Positions 51,655-63,159 of a stretch of DNA of 64,000 bases are shown in pieces (the stretch's first letter is position 1; every line of letters begins with the position of its first letter). The translations under genes and the position numbers were made by a program. Source of the stretch: Oegoconia quadripuncta (lineage: Eukaryota; Arthropoda; Insecta; Lepidoptera; Autostichidae); NCBI GenBank assembly GCA_949316235.1, contig OX438741.1, forward strand, positions 17,485,124 through 17,549,123, given 5' to 3'. The notes under the pieces are model-generated. The model worked only from the letters and a program-made list of their open reading frames with translations, was not told where the DNA came from and searched no databases.

Positions 51655-51835
51655 ACAATCTGCTGGACTGTGGACTATGACTTTCGTTCCCTTACGGATT
51701 TCTTTATTCCGCATTCGATGACGTAATAAAACGCCGAGCATTGCCCTCTCTATAACTCGTTGCGTGACTTTGAGCTTTCTTACGAGGCTGTAGAGCCCAC
51801 GTTTCACTGCCATATGTCATCATTGTTAACACATA
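51655..51835 (-). repeat. RTE-like LINE remnant
   Basis: CGGATTTCTTTATTCCGCATTCG, GAGCATTGCCCTCTC, ACGTTTCACTGCCATATG in reverse orientation. A shorter relative is at 38540-38620 (GGATTTCTTCATTTCTGATTCG). Confidence 0.55.
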
Positions 51836-52639
51836 CTCTACTTCTCATATGTATTAAAAATATCGACTAAATCGACAACCCGCGTTCCCCGCCCTACACT
51901 AGGCACCTTAGATAATATATTACTCCGTGCCACTGAATCTAATCACGATCTGACGGATTAATATCTGACTGTCCGTGTGTACCGGGCCTTAGCCATAGAC
52001 CGTTTTGCAACCCCATTACCACTCTACAATTTACCACCATCCTGACTCTTAATTACTGAGAAATAGGGTTGGAAATCTACAGTTCGAAAGACGGGATAAC
52101 ATGGTTGCTTAAAATATTGAGTGGGTTAGGTAGCAAGGGGTGAATGGGAAGATTTATTATTATACCTGAGTACTGTTCAAATTGTTGTTTAATGCACAGT
52201 TATGAGATTAGACTTGAGCCGGCTTTAATGAGTGAATGATAGATGAGCGAATTAGGAGCTTGATGATTTTGATACGATGGTAAAGAGGGGAAAGTTTGAG
52301 ACGAGATATTGAACCTCGGCCTTTTTTTGTCTTTTCGATACTCTTTGGCTTTTTACTTTTTTCGAATTTGATTTAAAATTCGGAATTCTAACTCATTTTC
52401 TCAAACAGAAGGGAGTCACTTCACTTCACTTTTTGGAGGTTTTATGGCTCCATCGTGTTTGACGAGTTTTTTGAAACTGCTACGACGCGGTCATGGCACC
52501 CGATCTGTATTTTTATTCTACCAATAATTGTGTTTAAAGATTTAGACATAGTCGCTGTCCACTACACCTATCGGTCGTTGGTTTAGTTTGACTGGGTGAA
52601 ATAACTGCTCGTTTCATCGAGGGGTCTTATAAAGTTATT

Positions 52640-52920
52640 CATACTTCATTAGGATCCGCGAAAAAACGGATGAGGGAGGGATGCAGGGATGACGGAATGA
52701 CAATATCTTTAAAAAGGGACTATTTACATTTCTGTCCAATAAAAGTTATTAAAGGAAGAATAGAGGGGAGAAGAAAACGAGGAAGACCGAGAATAAGCTA
52801 CTTGCAGCAGATAAAAGAGAAGTTGAACGTCGTGTCGTATCAGGAGGTCAAGAGGAAGGCGGAGAGCAGAGAGATATGGAAAAATCTCCATCGACAAGAG
52901 CATGGCTCTTAAATCAGATG
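52640..52920 (+). pseudogene. RTE-type LINE fragment
   Basis: Encodes VIKGRIEGRRKRGRPRISYL and NVVSYQEVKRKAESREIW near the end, as in the other RTE-type fragments. Confidence 0.75.
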
Positions 52921-53221
52921 ATGATGAAAAGTTATTACACCCTTGAGGAGTTTCCTACAGATAATTTTAAATAACAGATACAAATTGTTTTTGTCATAGT
53001 GTTACTACTGATGGTTAATGTGATGATAATAATGTGTTAATAATAAAATATGTAATAACAATCAAATATGAAATAATACTAAATAATGTTGTAATATACA
53101 TAATTTCATATAACATAATGTAATAATTTAATAATCCAGATTCACTATTATCCAACATTTTAACATTAATATTCGTGCAAGTATTTATTAGGTTAAGTTG
53201 TGACATTTGGATTCCTTTTTA

Positions 53222-53280
53222 GGGGGAATGTGTGTGGTTGAGGTCAAGTGCTAACCCGTAGTGCATAAAAAAAAAAAAAT
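53222..53280 (+). mobile_element. SINE 3' tail, same family
   Basis: GTTGAGGTCAAGTGCTAACC and an A tract. Confidence 0.6.
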
Positions 53281-53298
53281 GTAGACGACTAGGTTTAA

Positions 53299-53700
53299 AG
53301 AGGCTTTTTGGCGGGAACTCGGCGAGTGAAGTAGCATTTTTCTTTATAAGTCTTATAATTTGTGCATTCTAACTTTTGAAGCTTAATAATGGCAGAATAT
53401 TGTGCAGCAAACGTTAGTGATGGTGTACAAGTGAAGGGAAGTGTAAATTAAAGTGCGTAACGGAGCTTTCGGGTTCCCACAAGAAGCCGCCAAAATCTTT
53501 TGTAAAGCATTCTGCCACTTTACTGAAGAATGACTTGACCGTGACTAGACTCTGTATACGCCAAGTATACGACGAATTACTTGTTTTGACTGAGACTGAC
53601 TTACAAACTGAAGAAATAAGAGAAATAAGACATGGCTGTTTGGGCTAGATCCCTTTGCCTTCTCCTAAAGGAGAGAATGAAACCAAAAAAAAAAAAAAAA
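53299..53700 (+). repeat. 400-bp poly(A)-tailed repeat, inverted copy 2
   Basis: Begins AGAGGCTTTTTGGCGGGAAC and ends in an A tract. It contains an open stretch of about 70 codons (with KCVTELSGSHKKPPKSFVKH) that I could not assign. The poly(A) end suggests a retroposed sequence of unknown origin. Confidence 0.85.
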
Positions 53701-53924
53701 GGTTTAAAGATACTTTATTTAATGATAGTCATTCGCATCGCACATTTCACCCAAGTTATTATAAGAACACGCCTTATTAACACAAGCTATTGTAAGTTAT
53801 GTAAAGGCAACACACCACAACACTTCATAACATTAAGTTTACTTATTATTCTCTCGTTAGATGAGATAATATGCTGAGCCAATTGGAGTCTAAATTGATT
53901 AAATTACTAATTTATAATATTCGA

Positions 53925-54154
53925 ACAGTTATCGAGGCGTAAGATCAGCTTTGCATTTGTGTGAGTGCACACAGATAGAGATACGGCTTGTGGCGCAGCG
54001 CGTCCCGCGCATTGTTTAAACGCGGCCTGAGGCGCGGCGTGTCCGCTGCGCGTCGCTTCCCTGCCGCGCACATGCCGCACTTCACCTCTTGTACCGCTAG
54101 CAGCTTGACGTCACTCACACAAATGCAAAGCTGAGCTTACGCCTCGAGAACTGT
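53925..54154. mobile_element. GC-rich MITE with about 45-bp terminal repeats
   Basis: Arms begin ACAGTTATCGAGGCGTAAG and, in reverse, ACAGTTCTCGAGGCGTAAG, and continue through TCAGCTTTGCATTTGTGTGA. The interior is far more GC-rich than its surroundings (GCGCGTCGCTTCC region). Confidence 0.83.
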
Positions 54155-54636
54155 ACCTATATTCACAAATAAATAAATATGAAATATGAAAAAAAATTCA
54201 TAGCAGAAGGCTCATTGCAATTTCATATTTCAAAGTGATAGAAGGCTACCCCTTGTGGAAGCTATTGACAAACACGTGGATCTACTAATATTAAGGTGTA
54301 TGGCCTCCCTGCACCGACAAATTACAGGCCTCATCTGATTATAGGAGAGCGATGATGTGTTTATATTCGTGATACCTTGTTATTTGAGACTCAATTTCAC
54401 TAATTTTCTATTGAATCGTATGTTCAAAATTCAAAGGTCGTAAGTTTATTATGAAAATAAATATGCACATCTATGGTATGAATTTTGTCAATAGACTCCA
54501 ATTCAAACGTAATTAGCTGTAACTGAAACATCTGAAACATATATGTAATATTTATTTTTTATTTCACTATAAATAAATATATTTATACAGGGTGAAATTT
54601 AATTCGTGTAATTCCTGTTTACTGGTGATTCCACTC

Positions 54637-54893
54637 CTGCCCCCGCAGTCTCGACATAGATAGCGATCGCTATACTACTGATTTCGGTCGTTAAGTCCTA
54701 ACAATATTATTTTAATTGGAGAATTAAAGTTTTTAGTATCAAAATATCGGTTTCCATTGAAACTACGATTCAGGCTTCCAACAAAAACCGATATGATTAT
54801 GAACATTATGACATTTGGAATAAGATCGTTAGGACTTAACGACCGAATTCGATAACATAACGATCGCTATCTATGTCGAGACTGCAGGCCCTG
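54637..54893. mobile_element. MITE with two-step inverted repeats
   Basis: A perfect 25-bp inverted match, 54645-54669 with 54861-54885 (GCAGTCTCGACATAGATAG...), is followed inward by a second one (CGGTCGTTAAGTCCTAAC). Confidence 0.83.
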
Positions 54894-54949
54894 ATTAGAA
54901 ACAACTTTTGCTAGGAACTACAGTCGATTTCGATCAAAAAATTTTAGAT

Positions 54950-55095
54950 ACCCATATTCAAACCAAGGTTCCAGCTGACATTCAAAATTAAGGTGGGTAC
55001 AATTAAACAAATTATTTACACGGAAATTATTTACAAAAGGCTAATAAAAAATTTCTGACTATTTCGCTGATAAGCAAGCATGGACGCGTTTTCCT
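54950..55095 (+). mobile_element. LINE 3' fragment, NKVPVDIQNLP family
   Basis: GTTCCAGCTGACATTCAAAA and GATAAGCAAGCATGGACG identify it. A matching distal piece (TTGAGTTTCTTG...TTTTATCC) lies at about 56165-56285. Confidence 0.6.
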
Positions 55096-55407
55096 CATGG
55101 ACCAACTATTTATGCACAACTATGTAGTGCCATCCCAGATACGTGTTCCTAACGACACAACTAGGCACAACTAAGCACAACTAATTGACTACAACTATTC
55201 CTTCAACTGTACAGAGGGGAAATATAATATAGAAATTAAGTACTATGTCTACCCCCTGGTCTGAACCCCTGTTCCACTATAATCCATTGCTCAAATCCAT
55301 AAATGTATTAATTGCCGCTCGGCGATATTCAGTCTAATTATAAAATATAATACACAAGGTCAATTTTGAAATAAAGCATAAAACTTTTTTCTAAATGTTT
55401 TCTTTTT

Positions 55408-55630
55408 TCTAAATATCCTTAGACATACACACAGAGCCATCTAGTTCCACAGTAAGCAACTATATACTTTTTTTTGTAAATAAATACTTATTATAAATGA
55501 AAGCATCCATAACTCGGGTACCTACACATGTCCGTATTCATCACATAAACATATGCCCCTATCGGGATTCGAACCCGCAACCTTTTGGTAGAGTGGTCAG
55601 TGTTGCTAACCACTACACCAAACAGGTCAT
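55408..55630 (-). mobile_element. tRNA-headed SINE, 3' shortened
   Basis: Reverse copy lacking the middle of the 3' body (ACTATATACTTTTTTTTG junction); head ACCAAACAGGTCA. Confidence 0.78.
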
Positions 55631-55819
55631 CAAACTGCATCATTGGATTTTTGGAAAAGCTAGGAATCGAACTAGTTGATATTAAAAAAAATACACATTA
55701 TATTATCACAACATTCGATAGTGTCGCTAATAAGGAACGAATTCTGGGAAGTAATATGTAATGCAATAATGTATATAATTATATTTTCCATGTTTTGTCA
55801 AATTACACATTGTAACGTT

Positions 55820-56150
55820 TAACCGCCTCCGTGGCTCAATGTAAACAACATTGGGTTTACGTTTCGGAGGTCGCGGGTTGGATCCCCAGCGGGGTACATA
55901 TTTAGTACTCGGTTTGGTTGGTGATAGGGCATATTAAATGTCCGCCTGGCTAACTACCACCATATCTAAATCTGCCGCCAAACAGCAATGTTAATAGCAT
56001 TGTTGTGTTTTGGTTGTTAGAGATAAAATAGCCAGTCCCCCAAATCAAGATGGGGTTTCCGGGTCAGTACTACGGTACCACCTTCGGCCTCATCTTCACT
56101 TAACACTGTGATTGAGGTCAAGTGCAAACCCGTTGTGGATAAAAAAAATA
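55820..56150 (+). mobile_element. SINE, same family, near full length
   Basis: ACCGCCTCCGTGGCTCAATG to GTGGATAAAAAAAA. It shares GTTGGATCCCCAGCGGGGTA with the copy at 18925. Confidence 0.85.
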
Positions 56151-57049
56151 CAAAACCAAGTTAAATATAGCAACCCTTGAGTTTCTTGTTCATTCTTCTC
56201 TGAGGTGTAAGCTTGTAAATAAGCAGTAATTTCAATATTAAATTGGAAAACGTTTTCAAAAGTCACAATTTTATCCAATAAAAGAAACCTTTTTGACTAC
56301 TAGACATAGTACGATTTTTTTTTTTAATTCGATTTGAATGAGTAAAGGTAGTTCAGTCTCTAAACATATCCTTTTCCTTCCCCTTCACGCCTCAGGAGAG
56401 CAGTATGATAAAACGGACGACCATTAGTGTTTATTGTACCTGACGTGGACACCTGCTTGATAGCTCTCTGGAGTGCGTTTGTTGAACTTCCCCTTGGTGA
56501 GATTTGTAAGTGACAGTCGGACAATGTTCGGCAATGGACTGGATATCACTATAAAACCCGGCCAAGTGCCTATAAATACGGTAAAAAATTAAATAACATA
56601 AAATATATTTTAAACCTAATTGTAGTTTATACAATAGAAAGGACTAAAATCTTGTTCCTCTAATTGTTTTGAGCAGTATATTTACCATAAGACTGCCCAT
56701 ACAAATCATTCCATTTAGATTGATCTTGTTATTGTGAAAAAGTACTACGTTTTTATTCTTCTTTTCGTGTCGTGGCAAGTTTCAAATTTTATTGGACCAA
56801 AACTTAGCCACTCTAACAGCACTGTCTGTGGCGTTAAGGAGGTCGTCAAAGGTGCAGCTGTCAGGACACGCGGGGCAAGACAATACGTGATCCATTGTCT
56901 GTGGGGAGACTCCGCACTCGCATCGATCACTCCCGCCATCGGAGAAGCCCCATGATGGCAAGTTCTCCGTTTTTATTATAACTATAATTTGAAAATTTAG
57001 AAAACCCCGTGCAAAGAAATGATTATATCATTCAGATAGATCAAACTAC

Positions 57050-57190
57050 GGCCCGTATTAATAAATCATTCTTGAGATTGAGATCACGTCTCGGTCTCAA
57101 GACCATTTTTTCTGATGCTGTTTTAATATGCAACAGATTCTCAAGCGTCAACTTGAGGCCATGTCAAACTTGAGAACTGTTGTATGTTAA
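57050..57190 (+). mobile_element. Truncated copy of the GTATTAATAAACC MITE
   Basis: Starts GGCCCGTATTAATAAATCAT and keeps the TTCTTGAGATTGAGATC motif. The other end is missing. Confidence 0.6.
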
Positions 57191-57786
57191 ATATCTTCGA
57201 TCCGACTTCACTGATTATAATCAAACATGGCTAAGAACCTGTCCCGTCGTTTAGTCTTTAATATAAGAAACACAATCAAATCGGACCACGTAGTACTGAT
57301 ACGTTAGGACAAAAACTAAACAAACAAAACACAAACACATAATAGCCCAAGGAAAATACGGTAAAAAATTAGCTTAGCTAGACATAATTCAGAACCGACT
57401 TATATAATTGCTAGCTTATAGAGGTATATTAGAGATGTAATTTTGAATAATTAAAGCCTTAAAAAAACGAGCGCTTAGTCTAGATTTTTTTAGAAAACCT
57501 TATTTTTAATTTGTATCTTAATAACAATAAATAATAACTGATACTTAATTAGGTAGACTTTTGTTAAACATAGTTAACTTATTGATGGATAAAAAACTAA
57601 GCATGTTATAGTTAGGCATGCATGTGTTTTATCTGAAAATGTCATCGAGCTGCATTGCTTAAGAAATAACAATGAGAACTAACATTTTGTAAAGATAATT
57701 TCCCAAAATGTTTTGAATTCAAAGAAACATTGTGAACTGATTCTGTGATATTTCGTCTTGTTTTTCATTTTCAATAATTATCTAAC

Positions 57787-57959
57787 ATCGAAGGTGGAAG
57801 CGTACCGACCCGGTATATATTTATCAACAATCTAATTTTATAAAAACTTTAAAATAAGTTATATAAGTCGTGGTCGGACTTATATAACTTATTTTAAAGT
57901 TTTTATAAAATTAGATTGTTGATAAATATATACCGGGTCGGTACGCTTCCACCTTCGAT
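57787..57959. repeat. Perfect 83-bp inverted repeat, 7-nt loop
   Basis: Arms 57787-57869 and 57877-57959 are identical in reverse complement, with loop GTGGTCG. The right arm continues straight into the 3' half of a SINE of the GCCTCCGTGGCTCAATG family, whose sequence (TACGCTTCCACCTTCGAT) also forms the outer part of the left arm. Confidence 0.96.
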
Positions 57960-58020
57960 CTCATCTTCACTTAACATCAGGTGTGATTGAGGTCATGTAC
58001 CAACACGTTGTGCATAAAAA
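57940..58020 (+). mobile_element. SINE 3' end, same family, at the palindrome
   Basis: TACGCTTCCACCTTCGATC to TTGTGCATAAAAA, partly inside the right arm of the 83-bp inverted repeat. Confidence 0.75.
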
Positions 58021-59628
58021 TATATATATATACCACCCTACGAGAACTGTCGTAATTTATAAATAACTAGCGAATTAAGGCTTACTGTACTGTACTGTAC
58101 GTATGTGTTGTGTAACTTGCATCAACAACTGCCCCAGTAACCTATTAAACTCCTATGAACTAGCGTAACCGTCGCTAAAAGGTGGCTGAGTGGCGGCGCG
58201 TGCTTGATGGCCGATATATTGCCTCGGGGGTTTCAGGTCAAACCACTCCGCGTTCTATACGTAAGGGTAGGGCTGATCGGCAGTTATCGATAGTATTATA
58301 AAATACTTAAGCAATCCCACCATTGTCCGATGCTAATTATCGAATATTAATTAGATATTTGCTTTGTTTTTTGTAACATAGAAATATATACTCTACTTAA
58401 TGAGCTCTAGATACGACAGCCCACATGCCACGAAAAGAAAAAAGGTGCCAGTATCATCCCACAAAAAACATTATTAAAATTTCAGATCAATATTCGGTTT
58501 CATTAAGGTCAACACATTACAGAAAATATCCAAATGTGTCTATGAAATATTTCGTTACCGGGCTAGACATCACAATACATGAAAAGAAAATGCACGACTG
58601 TTCGATGTTTAGACACATACCCAGCTGGGGTTCGAACCCGCGCCGAATCAGTAACCTGATATTAGCTATCATGGAACCAATGATCAATAATAGCAACGTA
58701 AATAAATCTAACAGCAATGTGGCTTTGAGAAAAACTAATATATCGATATAAAAAGTCACATCACTAACAGTTTCCCGCTAGAGTGCAGGAGTAGTCGTCC
58801 GTCAGCGTTTTACAAACGGGTTAAGTGATCCCCAGGTGCTTAGTGCCTGCTTCTCAATGCATCCGGATGACTAATGCACCAGAGAACACCTGGGACGGTA
58901 TCTCCAACTGCAACTTCTCACTTCTTTCTATAAACAGATCTCCGCAGCCTGCGGGTTCATCCCAGTAAAGTACTATAGGTCCGTTTTTTTTTTAAGATTA
59001 CAAATTGTGTATAATACCTACTCTATGAAGAAAAGAAATAATCCAAAAAATGTTCGAACTGACTCATAGACCTACCAACATAATACAGGGTGGGCCATGA
59101 ATTTGGTAACATTTTTAAAAAATCAAGAAAACAAAACATGTCATATTTATAAAATTATTTTCAACACACTTGCTCGTAAGGTTGTTCTTATTACACCGCC
59201 TTTAGGCTCATAATCTAGGATATTAAACACGCGTGCTTTTTCATTATATTACAACACAAGTGCTATAATAACAACCTGACTAAGTTAAACATGTCTCTCA
59301 TTGCAAGTTAGGTGTATGAAGACAAAGCCTTTCGTATTTAGTCGGGTATTAATGTTTTTTTTTCGGTTTTCATGTGGCAAAATGCATTCTACATAATGAA
59401 GGAAACAAAAAATGCGTTTTCTAAATTGTGATGTTAAATGAATATTGAAATTTACTGATATTTAGCCTTAATTCACTTAAATAAGTTACAAAAACAAACT
59501 ACTACTTTTTCACTTTTAATATTGGCTGTTGGTCGATGTAACAGATGTAAAAAAAATGCAACGTTTTTCGTAAATATTTGTTGGTTACGACGAACTTTTA
59601 GTTACTTTGAGCTAGAATATTATCGAAA

Positions 59629-59946
59629 ATGTTTACTTCAAGTGAAGAAAATGAACCTAACCAAAATTTGACGCCGCCGGATATACTTAACGAGGCAAGA
59701 AATGCGAGTGATAGCCTTTTACCATCAAAATCAAGTGAGAAGTACTTAGCGGCATATGAAACTTTTGTACAATGGAAAAGCAGCAAGAACGCACACTCTT
59801 TCTCCGAAAATATTAGTTCATCGCCAACTTTCACCCAAGATACTGAAATAATTAATAATACCAATACTATAACACAAACTGTTCAAATACCAAGAAAAAT
59901 TGTTAATTACCGTTTTGAAAATTGTACTAATTGTTTTAATAATTAA
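59629..59946 (+). pseudogene. Tyrosine-recombinase-like (Crypton?) ORF, internally deleted
   Basis: 105-residue ORF starting MFTSSEENEPNQNLTPPDIL. Residues about 30-60 (LLPSKSSEKYLAAYETFVQW, then the SFSEN segment) have the spacing of the N-terminal core-binding domain of tyrosine recombinases as found in insect Crypton-like elements. The catalytic domain is absent: the ORF passes into a short Asn/Thr-rich tail (NYRFENCTNCF). A 15-bp inverted repeat (TTTTCAACACACTTG at 59158-59172, reverse at 59987-60001) surrounds it and may mark the element. Likely a nonautonomous remnant; family call uncertain. Confidence 0.5.
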
Positions 59947-60145
59947 AATTGTGTTAATACCTACATGAGTTTTGTTTTCTTCCTCTCAAGTGTGTTGAAA
60001 AACGTCGTATGAAACGCGTGTGCCTGATCCACAGCCTGATCATTACCAACTCGGCTATCTTATTGCGCGCTCGCTTGCAGCTCGCGCGCACAATATCGCC
60101 TCGTATGTAATGATCACCATAGCACACTTGTATCATAATGTACTA

Positions 60146-60421
60146 TTATTTACGACATAGCCAATGAACGGGAATTCATTTTTTAAAAATAATATCATTT
60201 AAATAATCACCGTTGCGACTTCGGCATTCTTCTAAACGAGCACGATGTGTGTGTACACGATGTGACCCATAAGCCAAATACACTGCTTGAATTAAAAACA
60301 AAGATTAGAGAAGAGAAGTCATCAATCTCGTTTAGAAGAATGCCGAAGTCGCAACGATGATCATTTAAATGATATTATTTTTAAAAAGCGATAACCCGTT
60401 CATTGGCTATGTCGTAAATAA
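60146..60421. mobile_element. Foldback MITE with about 94-bp arms
   Basis: Arms 60146-60240 and 60328-60421 are near-perfect reverse complements (TTATTTACGACATAGCCAAT outward; CTTCTAAACGAG inward) around an 87-bp centre. A few mismatches are near 60172 and 60205. Confidence 0.88.
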
Positions 60422-60699
60422 ATAATTTTATAAATATGAATTATGGTTTTTTTCTATTTTTTTTTTAATGTTAACAAATTCATGGATCAAGCCGTATATT
60501 ACTGCTGCACCGGGTCGTTGAAACAAAGTGGCACATACGTTCTGAATGTGAACTCAGCCACACGCCTTTTCGTTCACGAACTGTCATTGCATCAAATGCC
60601 AAGTTGTGTGATAAACTTAAGGAAAATAAACTGAGGCTGAGGTGATGAATTGTTCATTTACAGAAACAATTTACATATAATTAAAAAACATGCGACGCT

Positions 60700-60998
60700 G
60701 GGGGCCGATCGCGCTAAGTTTCAACGTTATTACCAAAGCTAAAGCATAACGTAACGTTAAGCACATTTCGTATCGCGCTAATCATATGAACGGAAATGAA
60801 ACTAGTTTTTTTTTAATACTCGTGGTTAGCTCTAAACATTTTGGGTTTAGTTATACATTGGTAGCGTCAACGATATAATCGTTCACAAAAAAATAGCGCG
60901 ATACCATTTTTTTACATCAGCTGAACTAAAGCTAAACCAAAACCAAAATCGTTCCGTTCGAACGGTAAAACCGTTGTAAAATAGCGCGATTGGTCCCC
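60700..60998. mobile_element. MITE with 17-bp terminal repeats
   Basis: 299 bp, termini GGGGGCCGATCGCGCTA and, in reverse, GGGGACCAATCGCGCTA (15 of 17 match). GCGCTA recurs inside. No target duplication was recognised. Confidence 0.72.
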
Positions 60999-60999
60999 T

Positions 61000-62795
61000 G
61001 ATTCCACCGTTGGATCCGCCCTTGGGCCGTCAGTGGGGACGAAGGAATATTTCGACATTTTTGGTAGAGAAAATTAAACAAAATACACGCAAACGAAAGG
61101 AAGCAGATAATAAAACAAGGCCTCTATTGTGGAAAATTTATTCGTGATCGAAGTAGTAAAATAAACACTCTCACACGCTACGTGTACGTGATACGTGTCT
61201 CGCCCCTACGGTGTAAGGCACGTAATCTTATATAATATATCGCAAAAACCAATGTAATACATAATTTAATTCGCGAAGGCGACCACAGATTGCGGAAAGA
61301 CACAGATTAGCGGCAAACCGCAGATAGTAAGAGAAGCAAGTCGCAGACGGCACTACGGATACTCAAGTTCGAGGTAGTATATTTTATACTTATATGGAGG
61401 GCACGTACATGACAATAAAATAATATATTCATTAAAAAAACTAGCCTTAAAAATTTTGTTTCCGAGTCAAAGAATTAAATGTAAGTGCAAATGAAAATAC
61501 ACCATTAACAGACTTACTTCATTTCGATTGTACCTTGTTTTATCAATGAGAAAAAACAGGCAACGTTACATTGATATGGAAGACGCCAAAGGTGGTGGCG
61601 GGTAGCGGGGCAAAGGGCGTAACCAATCACAAGTCGCGGCGGCGCCGGGGCAAGCGCCGGCGGCGAGTGACGAGGTTTTTCGTAATAGGTACACCTATAC
61701 ATACACTCTGCAAGGTTTGTCGGGTTAATTTTGTTAGACCTTATATAATAAAGCAGATTACAAAACCACGTAACCAAAATTTGCAAAACTGCGCATAATC
61801 TCGAAGATAAAGGAAATTACAACACCACTCGCCGAATTGCCGCCAATAAAGTTCCGCGGTGGTACAAACGTAGGGTTACGTGGTAACGCAGTACCACTGA
61901 CACTATCCGACTAAGTCGGGGTTAAAAATATCTTTCAGTACTTCAAATTCTAACATAAACCGAATACGCTCTTATTTTCAGATTTCATTTATACACAGGG
62001 TGATCTATCAAGATTTAAGGGTTAGTATGGGTAAGTATGAAACTTATAAAAAAAAACGAGAAATTGGTTCTAGGGAACCATTATAAGAAAAACGGCATTC
62101 ACTTTTTTTTTCATAAACACTACTTTATTCATTTAATCTATTTAAGCAGTTTATCTTAGCTCTAAAATCGACGGCGTAGTTCCTTGGAACAAATTTCTTC
62201 ATCTGAGTTTCAGTTTGTTCCATTCTGACCCATCTCAATATCACCCTGTATCACTGTGACAGTTGTTTTGAGGAATAAGCATTGTACTTTGTGCACACGG
62301 GCAGTTTATCTTCTATGGTAATTAAAAGGCTGGTAAATTACAGATTAAAAATAGCAAAAAGATTTCACAAAAGAAAAAGAAGAAGAGTCCAGCCTCTTAT
62401 TAACAAAACCCCAAGAAAGAAATTCAACAAATCAATTGTCACAGATACATCAATACCAATCAAATCACAATTTAACTCTAAAATCAAAATGCATTATACA
62501 CATTAAAATATAATTACGTCAATATATTGTATTTCATTGCTAGAAAAAAAACATGTCAAAGAAATAATTACATCATACAGTTCATCACAATGTTTTTAAG
62601 AAAAAAAAAAATATTTTGGACGGAAAACAAAAATATGAATACTTTAACACAGACTTACCACTAGAAACAGACCGAACATAAGATTTAAACAGCGTGGCCA
62701 GTTTCCATACAAAAGAATAAGCTACATTTAGGTTTTTACCAGGAAACGCCTAGAGATTCGTTTATTATTAGAGGCTTTTAATATTAAACCGATTA
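61000..62795. other. Mostly unassigned; GC patch at 61605-61680
   Basis: CGGCGGCGCCGGGGCAAGCG at about 61635 and CACTCGCCGAATTGCCGCC at about 61825 resemble repeat sequence elsewhere (the latter the end of the 400-bp repeat). No gene is supported; open stretches at 61571 and 62282 are basic and low in complexity. Confidence 0.4.
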
Positions 62796-62799
62796 CATA

Positions 62800-63120
62800 G
62801 TCTTTTTTTTTAAAGCACAACGGGTTGGTACTTGACCTCAATCACACCTGATGTTAAGTGAAGATGAGGTCGAAAATGGAAGCGTACTGGCCCCGAAACG
62901 CCAACCACATTTGGAGGACTGGCTATCTTATCTCTGACAACCGGAACACAACAATGCTATTAACATTGCAGCTTGGCGGCAGATTTAGATAAGATGTTGG
63001 TAGCTAGCCAGGCGGACATTTAAAATGCCCTACCACCAACCAAACCGAGTACTTAAACATGTACCCCGCTGGGGATCGAACCCGCGACCTCCGATTCGTA
63101 AACCCAATGTTGTTTACAAA
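62800..63120 (-). mobile_element. SINE, same family, reverse
   Basis: Starts with a T tract and CACAACGGGTTGGTACTTG, and ends CCAATGTTGTTTAC. Confidence 0.83.
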
Positions 63121-63159
63121 TAAATAATTAATAAGTTAAAAAATAACGCTGCCTATACT

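Noticed and set aside
61571..61798. 75-codon Arg-rich ORF
   Set aside because: Low complexity from a GC-rich repeat patch; no recognisable family.
61819..61860. Third copy of the 400-bp poly(A)-tailed repeat
   Set aside because: Only about 20 bases (ACTCGCCGAATTGCCGCC) resemble its end, too little to call.
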